Shown: piece after piece, positions 1 through 5,600 of the stretch | Numbering within the stretch: the first letter of the stretch is position 1 | How the letters are laid out: each line of letters starts with the position of its first letter | Assembly: GCA_900553005.1 (NCBI GenBank) | Contig: USBU01000050.1 | Location: 1 to 7,579 of the forward strand | Source: an uncultured Eubacteriales bacterium | Lineage (GTDB): Bacteria > Bacillota > Clostridia > Christensenellales > Pumilibacteraceae | Length of the DNA: 7,579 bases | Direction of reading: 5' to 3' | The notes under the pieces: generated by a model | What the model saw: the letters and a program-made list of their open reading frames with translations, nothing else | What the model was told of the DNA's origin: nothing | The model's database searches: none | Made by a program: the position numbers and the translations under genes

Positions 1-51
1 AGATCTACACCTATTAAGTCGTCGGCAGCGTCAGATGTGTATAAGAGACAG
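1..51 (+). other. Untrimmed Illumina Nextera i5-side adapter (not biological)
   Basis: Bases 1-10 are the end of the P5 oligo (AGATCTACAC). Bases 11-18 (CTATTAAG) sit exactly where the i5 index belongs and match, from memory, Nextera XT v2 index S518. Bases 19-32 are TCGTCGGCAGCGTC and bases 33-51 are the 19-base Tn5 mosaic end AGATGTGTATAAGAGACAG. Genomic sequence begins at 52, which is supported by the rubrerythrin reading frame that starts there. Any gene call beginning in this segment, such as a peptide starting MYKRQ from a GTG at 37, is an artefact. Confidence 0.99.
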
Positions 52-149
52 ACTGCGGACATATTCATATCGGTACGACCGCGCCGGAAACCTGTCCCGT
101 CTGCGCGCATCCGCAGGCTTATTTCCAGATTAAATCGGAAAATTACTGA
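52..149 (+). CDS. rbr: Rubrerythrin, C-terminal rubredoxin-like end (5' truncated)
   Basis: Only the last 31 codons are present; the first complete codon is at 54 and the TGA stop is at 147-149. Bases 52-53 (AC) are the end of a broken codon. The peptide starts CGHIHIGTTAPETCPVCAHP and ends AYFQIKSENY. This is the second half of the rubredoxin-like Fe(SCys)4 domain that closes rubrerythrins: the Cys of a CGxIH motif, an APExCPVC motif holding the last two iron ligands, then a Phe/Tyr-rich tail. Rubrerythrins are cytoplasmic non-haem iron peroxidases that reduce hydrogen peroxide in anaerobes. The diiron four-helix domain and the first ligand cysteine lie outside the window. A stand-alone rubredoxin-like protein cannot be excluded from so short a tail, but the CPVCxHPQxYF ending is typical of clostridial rubrerythrins. 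A terminator follows 21 bases after the stop. Confidence 0.85.
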
Positions 150-170
150 TAAACCGCTCAACGACGTTTC

Positions 171-213
171 TAAACGCCTGAAAGTTTGCTCTTTCGGGCG
201 TTTAGCCTTTATT
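171..213 (+). terminator. Intrinsic terminator after rubrerythrin
   Basis: TAAACGCCTGAAA (171-183) pairs with TTTCGGGCGTTTA (192-204) across an 8-base loop, giving a 13-bp stem with one U-G pair. It is followed by GCCTTTATT, a weak T-rich tract. The position just after the rubrerythrin stop and just before a new promoter fits a terminator for the upstream gene. The weak T-tract is the main doubt. Confidence 0.7.
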
Positions 214-217
214 ACGG

Positions 218-246
218 TTGACAAAACGCAATACAAATTGTATATT
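218..246 (+). promoter_or_regulatory. Sigma-A/sigma-70-type promoter for the isomerase-hydrolase operon
   Basis: The -35 box is TTGACA (218-223) and the -10 box is TATATT (241-246), separated by exactly 17 bases. Transcription would start near 253, leaving a leader of about 23 bases that holds the AAGGAG ribosome binding site (258-263). The promoter lies only 4 bases past the preceding terminator, so the two transcription units abut. Confidence 0.82.
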
Positions 247-275
247 ATTTAGGCTTTAAGGAGTATAGGTCATAT

Positions 276-785
276 ATGGATAAAGTTTGTATCAGTCTCG
301 AAAACGGCAGTAAGATTAACCTGGAGCTTTTCCGCGAATACGCGCCCCTGACCGTCGAGAATTTTCTCTCGCTTGTCAAGGACGGGTTTTACGACGGACT
401 TTGCTTTCACCGCGTTATAAGCGATTTCATGATACAGGGCGGAGGTTTTACGCACGACGCCGGCGGTTTGCGGCCTAAAAAGGCTCCGCGCACCGTTAAA
501 GGCGAATTTGCCGCCAACGGCGTAAGCAACCCTCTTCGCCATACTCCCGGCGTTGTCTCCATGGCGCGCACATCGTATCCGGATTCGGCGTCGTCGCAGT
601 TTTTTATCTGCGTTGAGGAGCTGCCATATCTTGACGGACAATATGCCGCTTTCGGGCAGACGGCCGACGAGGAAAGTCTGAAAACCGCAATAGAAATTTC
701 CAAGAGTTCGACGGGACAGACGGGCGGCTACGGCGACGTGCCGCTTAAACCCGTGGTAATAAAATCCGTTCGGATTATCGATTAA
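276..785 (+). CDS. Cyclophilin-type peptidyl-prolyl cis-trans isomerase (cytoplasmic, PpiB-like)
   Basis: This 169-residue single-domain protein catalyses cis-trans isomerisation of peptide bonds before proline and assists protein folding. There is no signal peptide, so it should act in the cytoplasm. Cyclophilin landmarks are clear: FHRVISDFMIQGG at 44-56, with the catalytic Arg46 plus Phe51 and Gln54; MAR at 96-98; SSQFFIC at 106-112, with the substrate-pocket Gln108 and Phe110; and LDGQYAAFGQ at 119-128. Compared with human cyclophilin A, the Trp121 position is Tyr118 and the His126 position is Tyr123; as in many bacterial cyclophilins, the cyclosporin-binding Trp is absent. Length is typical of the family. 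The start has AAGGAG 12 bases upstream and a consensus promoter before it. The hydrolase gene follows after 21 bases with its own strong ribosome binding site, implying co-transcription. Confidence 0.95.
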   Translation: MDKVCISLENGSKINLELFREYAPLTVENFLSLVKDGFYDGLCFHRVISDFMIQGGGFTHDAGGLRPKKAPRTVKGEFAANGVSNPLRHTPGVVSMARTSYPDSASSQFFICVEELPYLDGQYAAFGQTADEESLKTAIEISKSSTGQTGGYGDVPLKPVVIKSVRIID

Positions 786-806
786 AATTAAAGGGAGGGG
801 AATATC

Positions 807-1673
807 ATGAAAATAAAAAAACAGGATTTACATATCCGCGATCCGTTCGTTTTGGCGGACGGAGGAAAATATTATATGTACGGTACGTGCAATATGGCCA
901 ATTCGACCGAATACGGCGGCGACGGCGTGACGCCCGGCTTTTCCAGTTTTGTTTCCGATGACCTCGAGACGTTTGAAGGGCCCTTTCACGCATTTGACGG
1001 CGGCAGCGGCTTTTGGGGAGAAAAGGCCTATTGGGCGCCTGAGGTATATAAAACAGGCGGAGCGTATTATATGTTTGCCACCTTTTTTTCCGAGGAGGAG
1101 GGCCGCCGCTGTCAGATACTGAAAAGCGATAACCCGCTGACCGGCTTTAAACCCTGGTCGCAGCCCATTACGCCCGCGGGCTGGTGGTGTCTTGACGCTA
1201 CGCTGTTTTTTCACGAGGGCAAGCCGTATTCGGTGTACTGCCACGAGTGGCTTCAGGTCAAAAACGGAGAAATGTGGATTACCGAGCTTTCTCCCGATCT
1301 TAAATCCGCCGTAGGCGAGCCTAAGATGCTTTTCAGGGCGCTTGACGCCCCCTGGGTAAGAAGCTGGGACGACGGCAACGCAATCACTGACGGACCGTTC
1401 ATTCATCGCAACGCCGACGGCAGGCTGGTCATGATGTGGTCAAGCGCGGGAGATAAGGGCTATACCATGGGTATGGTGGTCAACGACGGCAAGGACGTTA
1501 CAAGCGGCTGGGTACAGCTTGAAAAGCCGCTTTACGCCGACGACGGCGGCCACGGCATGATTTTTGAAAAGGACGGCAGACTGTTCATTTCGATTCACGC
1601 GCCCAATTCCAAAACGGAGCGGCCTCACTTTATCGAGATCCGCGAGACTGAGGACGCGCTGGAGCTTGCCTGA
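807..1673 (+). CDS. Glycoside hydrolase family 43-like protein (five-bladed beta-propeller)
   Basis: This is a 288-residue, single-domain protein without signal peptide, so it is predicted to be cytoplasmic and to act on imported oligosaccharides. GH43 enzymes are inverting arabinosidases, xylosidases or galactosidases; the substrate cannot be read here. Family features are HIRDPFVL at 9-16 with Asp12 as the putative general base, WAPEV at 76-80, CLDATLF at 128-134 with Asp130 as the putative pKa modulator, TDGPFIHR at 194-201 in the general-acid segment, and GGHGMIF at 247-253 with His249 in the central pore. Most GH43 proteins have Glu in the EGP motif, whereas this one has Asp195; I recall similar DGP forms in related clostridial proteins, so this may mark a subfamily. 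The start is set by AGGGAGGGG at 792-800, 6 bases before the ATG. The gene lies 21 bases after the isomerase gene and is probably in its operon. Confidence 0.85.
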   Translation: MKIKKQDLHIRDPFVLADGGKYYMYGTCNMANSTEYGGDGVTPGFSSFVSDDLETFEGPFHAFDGGSGFWGEKAYWAPEVYKTGGAYYMFATFFSEEEGRRCQILKSDNPLTGFKPWSQPITPAGWWCLDATLFFHEGKPYSVYCHEWLQVKNGEMWITELSPDLKSAVGEPKMLFRALDAPWVRSWDDGNAITDGPFIHRNADGRLVMMWSSAGDKGYTMGMVVNDGKDVTSGWVQLEKPLYADDGGHGMIFEKDGRLFISIHAPNSKTERPHFIEIRETEDALELA

Positions 1674-1681
1674 AAAAAGCG

Positions 1682-1756
1682 TCCGGCAAACCGCAATCAA
1701 ATTAAATAAAGTAAATACGGCTTATCCGGTTTGGTGCAGCACTCCGGACAAAGCTG
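1682..1756 (+). promoter_or_regulatory. Candidate structured leader of queT, possibly a preQ1-responsive element
   Basis: The 103-base gap before queT contains interlocking complementary segments. CAAACCG (1687-1693) is the exact complement of CGGTTTG (1727-1733). TCCGG occurs at both 1682-1686 and 1725-1729, and either copy can pair with CCGGA (1744-1748). In the local fold, TCCGG/CCGGA forms a 5-bp hairpin whose loop segment CAGC (1737-1740) can pair with GCTG (1753-1756), giving an H-type pseudoknot that ends 7 bases before the AAGGAG ribosome binding site (1764-1769). CTCC at 1742-1745 can also pair with GGAG of that site. QueT genes are often controlled by preQ1 riboswitches, and preQ1 aptamers are pseudoknots. 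I do not recognise the exact consensus of preQ1-I, -II or -III, so this is a structural suggestion only. Confidence 0.33.
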
Positions 1757-1776
1757 AAATATCAAGGAGAAATCTT

Positions 1777-2250
1777 ATGAAAACTACAAGGTTTATCGTG
1801 CGTTCCTCCGTAATCGCTGCACTTTACGCGGCGCTTACGCTGGTTTTGGCTCCCGTCGCCTACGGGCCCGTGCAGTTCCGCGTCAGCGAGGCTCTGACGA
1901 TTCTGCCGCTGTTTTTTCCGGAGGCGATCCCCGGACTGTTCGTCGGCTGTTTTATCGCAAACATTCCCTCGGGGCTTTGGGATATGGTTATCGGCAGCGC
2001 CGCAACGCTTATTGCGGCAGTCGCTACCCGGTTTTCCAAAAAAATCGGCTTCGGAATAATTCCGCCCGTCGTCGCAAACGCTTTTCTCGTGCCCGTCATT
2101 TTTCTTACGATGCCCGAGATTACCGAGCCGTACTGGTTTAACGTGCTTACCGTCGGCGCGGGAGAATTGCTGTCCGTGGCGGCGCTCGGCATTCCTCTGT
2201 ATTACGCGGTAAAGCGCATGGCTGCGTCCCATCCGTCGCTGATGAGCTGA
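1777..2250 (+). CDS. queT: QueT family queuosine-precursor ECF transporter, substrate-binding (S) subunit
   Basis: This 157-residue integral membrane protein is predicted to bind a queuosine precursor (probably preQ1) and to work with the shared energy-coupling-factor module EcfA/A'/T, which is not in this window. Several hydrophobic segments are visible, at roughly residues 11-30, 39-62, 70-84, 92-112 and 121-146. The QFRVSEALTILP motif at 33-44, followed by FFPEAIPGLFVGCFIAN at 46-62, is the signature I recognise for QueT. The N-terminal SSVIAALYAAL segment carries the small-residue pattern by which S subunits contact EcfT. ATG at 1777 is chosen because AAGGAG lies 7 bases upstream and the resulting length fits the family. 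An in-frame ATG at 1564 would add 71 charged residues, lie inside the hydrolase gene and lack a binding site. A strong terminator follows 25 bases after the stop. Confidence 0.9.
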   Translation: MKTTRFIVRSSVIAALYAALTLVLAPVAYGPVQFRVSEALTILPLFFPEAIPGLFVGCFIANIPSGLWDMVIGSAATLIAAVATRFSKKIGFGIIPPVVANAFLVPVIFLTMPEITEPYWFNVLTVGAGELLSVAALGIPLYYAVKRMAASHPSLMS

Positions 2251-2275
2251 CCGCAAATTAAACGCAACGTTTCGT

Positions 2276-2302
2276 AAAGGACTGTTATTAACGGTCCTTT
2301 TT
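2276..2302 (+). terminator. Intrinsic terminator after queT
   Basis: AAAGGACTGTT (2276-2286) pairs with AACGGTCCTTT (2290-2300) around an ATT loop, an 11-bp stem with one U-G pair. The 3' arm merges into a run of five Ts (2298-2302). The flanking CGCAA (2263-2267) and TTGCG (2301-2305) could extend the structure. It lies 25 bases past the queT stop and fits as the end of the isomerase-hydrolase-queT transcript. Confidence 0.88.
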
Positions 2303-2449
2303 GCGTATAATAATACCGTATTCGTTTTAAGCGGCGTAATCGGGCTTACTGCGGCGGTTTTGCCAGCGCTGCTGCGGCCGGAAAACGCGGTTTATTCAAA
2401 TGTATGCGCAATAAGCAATAAAAACAAATTTCACAGCTAAAAATATTGC

Positions 2450-2497
2450 AAAAGTAGCATAAATATGACGATATACTGTCAAAAATAGCATAAATTT
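2450..2497 (+). repeat. Direct repeat pair, 31-base spacing, upstream of the lipoprotein promoter
   Basis: AAAAGTAGCATAAATAT (2450-2466) and AAAAATAGCATAAATTT (2481-2497) match at 15 of 17 positions, with the core TAGCATAAAT identical. The start-to-start distance of 31 bases is about three helical turns, so both copies would face the same side of the DNA. The pair lies 46 bases or more upstream of the -35 box, a position suited to an activator or a co-operative regulator. The binding protein is unknown. Confidence 0.5.
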
Positions 2498-2513
2498 CAG
2501 TCCGACAAGCCGG

Positions 2514-2540
2514 TTTTTTTGATAAAAAAATCGTTTTATC
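2514..2540. repeat. Overlapping A/T inverted repeats abutting the -35 box
   Basis: Seven Ts (2514-2520), GAT, then seven As (2524-2530) form one palindrome. GATAAAA (2521-2527) and TTTTATC (2534-2540) form a second that overlaps it. The pair ends 2 bases before the TTGACA box. This could be an operator, or A/T tracts acting as an UP-like element for RNA polymerase. Low-complexity A/T sequence makes chance occurrence plausible. Confidence 0.4.
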
Positions 2541-2542
2541 TC

Positions 2543-2572
2543 TTGACAACGTTATATTAAATATCGTATAAT
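2543..2572 (+). promoter_or_regulatory. Consensus sigma-A/sigma-70-type promoter of the giant lipoprotein
   Basis: A perfect -35 box, TTGACA (2543-2548), and a perfect -10 box, TATAAT (2567-2572), are separated by 18 bases. Transcription would begin near 2579, giving a leader of about 76 bases before the ATG. Both hexamers being perfect, with A/T tracts just upstream, suggests strong transcription unless repressed. Confidence 0.85.
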
Positions 2573-2583
2573 CAGTACAAACA

Positions 2584-2615
2584 GCAGTATAAGGGCGCTT
2601 CCGCTTTTATTCTGC
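2584..2615 (+). promoter_or_regulatory. 5'-UTR stem-loop near the predicted transcript start
   Basis: GCAG (2584-2587) pairs with CTGC (2612-2615). After a single T-T mismatch, ATAAGGGCG (2589-2597) pairs with CGCTTTTAT (2602-2610) with two G-U pairs, closing on the loop CTTC (2598-2601). The hairpin begins about 5 bases after the expected transcript start and is not followed by a T-tract, so it is not a terminator. Hairpins at this place commonly protect the 5' end of long-lived mRNAs; that role here is inferred. It lies about 30 bases upstream of the ribosome binding site and does not cover it. Confidence 0.5.
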
Positions 2616-2654
2616 GGGACAAAGTAAATCGTAAAAATTCCTTTAGGAGGGAGT

Positions 2655-5600
2655 ATGAAGAAGAAATTTCTGGTAATGATGACGCTTTTGTTGTCTTTGG
2701 CAACAATCGTTCTTGCCGCATGCGGAGGCACGGTTGCGGCTGAATTAAGCGTCAAGGACAATTACTTTACTCTCACCGACGGCGTCTATACTGCCGAGGT
2801 CGGCAGCGACGTTACCGAGGTGGACATTTTAAGTAAAGTAACGGTCAACGAGGGCTACGCGTTAAAGCTTTATTCGGATAAAGATCTTACCGAAGAGGTC
2901 GAGGGCGCCGCCAAGATTTCCGTGGGCGTAAATACTTTTTACATAAAAGCGGAACCGACGGGCAAGGGCGAGGCCAAAACCTTTACGGTTAGGATAACGC
3001 GCGCGGCCGAGTACAAGATTACCTTTATGGTCGGGGACGAGGTGCATAAGGAAGTCACCGTGACCGCCGGCGGCAAGGTAAACGAAGCTGACGTGACGGC
3101 TCCTACCAGACCGGGATATACCTTTGCCGGCTGGGAGGGCTTCGATTTTTCCGTTGCGCCTACCTCCAATATGACCGTGGAGGCTACCTGGACGGCCAAT
3201 ACCGATACGCCGTATAAGGTAGAGCATTACAAGCAGAACGCCGATAAGGACGGCTATACGCTTGTCGCAACCGACAATAAGACGGGTACGACCGATACCG
3301 TCGCAACCGCTTCGGCCAAAACCGACGGCGAATTTGCCGGCTATGTCCCCAATCAGGATATGAGCGTCATGTCCGGCGTTATCGCGGGCAACGGTTCGCT
3401 TGTCCTTAAGGTCTATTACGACCTTGTGCAGGTGGCGTACAAGGTAGAGATCTATCTTGAAAATACCACGGACAATAATTATGCTCTCAGCGACGATTTA
3501 AGCGAAACTCTGTACGGCGACGACGGTGAATCCGTCACCTATACGCCCGAGCAGATGACCGGTTTTACCGTGGACGCCGATAAGAGCGATCTTACGATCG
3601 ATAATCTCGACAGTGAAAATCCTGCCGGCAACGTCGTCAAGGTCTATTATAAGAGAGTCCGCGCCGATGTTACGTTCAAGCAGGATGCGTCCGACAACGG
3701 CACGGTTCTTACCGCAAAATACGGCGTCGGCCTTGTTAATACCGACGGCGCCGTTGTAAACGCGCCTGAATTTACCGGCACGCCTTCCGACGCGTCCAAG
3801 GAATTCTATTGGGCTCTCGACGGCGGAAAAGAGGCCGACTTTACGTCGCTTCTGGCTGACGTTACCGTTACCAAGGCGGAGAGAGTGGCCGAGTACGAAA
3901 TTAATTTCGACCTGAATTTTGACGCCGATTACGATGCCGACGGCTATACCCCGTATCTTCCCGACGATGCGCCGGTAAAATACGCCAAGGGCGACGAGGT
4001 AGTGTTCTACGTCGCGGTAAGCGAGGATTACAACAAGAGCGACGTTCAGTACGTCTTTAAGGCAAGCAACGCTTCCGCAGGAGCCGGTCAGGTAATCGAT
4101 AAAGTTTATGACGACACTCAGTCGGCTTATAAATATACGTTTATTGCTTCCGCTTCCGGCACTGTCACGGCGGAAGGCGAGTATGAGGAAAATACTTACG
4201 AGGTTTCCGGTCAGCTCGAGATGGCCGACTGGTCGCTCATCGACTCTTTGGACGACGTTACGGTAGAGCTTCACGTCGGCACCGATATCCAGCCTGTCGA
4301 GGTCGGCAGCGACGGATCCTTTACGGTTGACGTTAAAAAAGGCGTTTACAGTTTTGTCGTAAGGGAATCCAGCGGCAGAGAGGTTTCTGTCAACGAGCTT
4401 AACATTCAGCCCGAAGATTGGAACGACGCGCTGACGTATTCCTATGACTTCGGCACGATTAAGGTAGGTCTGCCCTCCGTAAGCGGTCTTAACGTAAACC
4501 TGGACGGCACTATCAAAACCATTTCCAACGCTCAGACTGACGTTAATATCAACAATTTCTCGGCCGACGAATACGCCGTAAAGGTAAGGGCGCGTTTCGA
4601 CGGCGGCACCGAGGGCGATCCCGGCCTGGGCTTTAAGATCAGCAACGGCGACTCCAGGTTGGAGCTCGTGCTTATGCGCAACGTTATACGTATAAACGGC
4701 AGCGGCTTCGATTGGAGCGCCGACAGAATCGATATTTCGCACGGCTTAAGCAATATATGGGAGAAGGAAGGCCACGAGTTCGAATATATGCTTATAAGAT
4801 CCGCTACCGGCTTCCTTTTGTTCAAGCAGGTCATAGGCATGGATTCCGATCCCGTAGCGATTGCGCGCATTTCCGCAGGAAAGGCCGAGATACTTACCAG
4901 CGGAGCGGTTCACAATCTTTCCTCCAAGGCTGCGTCTCTTATAAATACCGTTCTTTCGGGCGCCAATACGGTATGCTTCTATTCCAGCGTCAATATTGCC
5001 GGCGGCGCAACTTTGGACGTCACCTACAGCAACTACGGCTATAAGACCGAGGGCTTTAACGGCTCCGTCACGCTGCCCGAGTCGCTTACCGGCGGCGTTA
5101 TCTCCGCCGAAGTGGCCGGCAAGCCCGTCGAAAACGGCGAGGTCGTTATCGGCTCCGAGGTCACCGTCAAGGTTACTCCCGACAACGGCAAAAAGATTTC
5201 CGTCTTCAACGTCAAGGTCAACGACGGCTCTTTCGAGGCCGTGACCGGCGCTGCGTTCGGTACGCTCAAGGGCAACGTCAACGACGGCTACGAGTTCACC
5301 TTTGCGGTGATGAACGCCGGCGATACCTATGAATTCCAGGTGGAGTTTGCCGAAGGCGTTGCAAAAGTTGAGGTTACCGGCTCCGTTGCCGATATGGACA
5401 GCTCCGCTCCCGTCGAGGGCGCCCACGTCATCGCATACCTTGTCGAGGACGGCGTTCGCGTCAACGCGTTTGCCGAGGCTGATACCGATGAGTCCGGCGC
5501 TTATACCTTAAATCTCGGCGCAGGCGATTACGAGCTTGACTTCTCCGCCGACAATTATTACACCCGCACGGTGAAGGGCGTTACCGTCGGCGATCAGCCG

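Larger units (their letters stand above)
2303..2654. other. Non-coding intergenic region upstream of the giant lipoprotein
   Basis: About 350 bases lie between the queT terminator and the lipoprotein start. The first part (2303-2395) is mixed composition with no recognisable gene. The rest is AT-rich and holds a direct repeat pair (2450-2497), an A/T palindrome cluster (2514-2540), a consensus promoter (2543-2572), a transcribed hairpin (2584-2615) and the ribosome binding site AGGAGG (2645-2650). Short open frames on the minus strand here have no supporting ribosome binding sites or family resemblance. The density of signals near the promoter suggests a regulated gene. Confidence 0.7.

Noticed and set aside
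33..51. Tn5 mosaic end read as a transposon terminus
   Set aside because: The same 19-base end appears at both contig edges fused to Nextera linker sequences, so it comes from library preparation and not from a mobile element.
37..252. 71-residue + strand open frame
   Set aside because: It starts at a GTG inside the adapter, runs through the rubrerythrin tail in the wrong frame and then through the terminator and promoter. It has no ribosome binding site and no family resemblance.
1564..1776. Upstream ATG for queT giving a 228-residue protein
   Set aside because: The extension lies inside the hydrolase gene in another frame, is highly basic and lacks a ribosome binding site. ATG at 1777 has AAGGAG at the right distance and gives the usual family length.
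2446..2477. Second promoter-like pair TTGCAA / TATACT upstream of the main lipoprotein promoter
   Set aside because: The spacing is 20 bases and the -35 match is poor, while a perfect promoter lies about 95 bases downstream.
3498..4742. 414-residue - strand open frame
   Set aside because: It is antisense to a continuous lipoprotein frame with recognisable repeats, and its own translation has no domain I recognise.
4746..5426. 226-residue - strand open frame
   Set aside because: Same reason: an antisense shadow of the lipoprotein gene without supporting signals.
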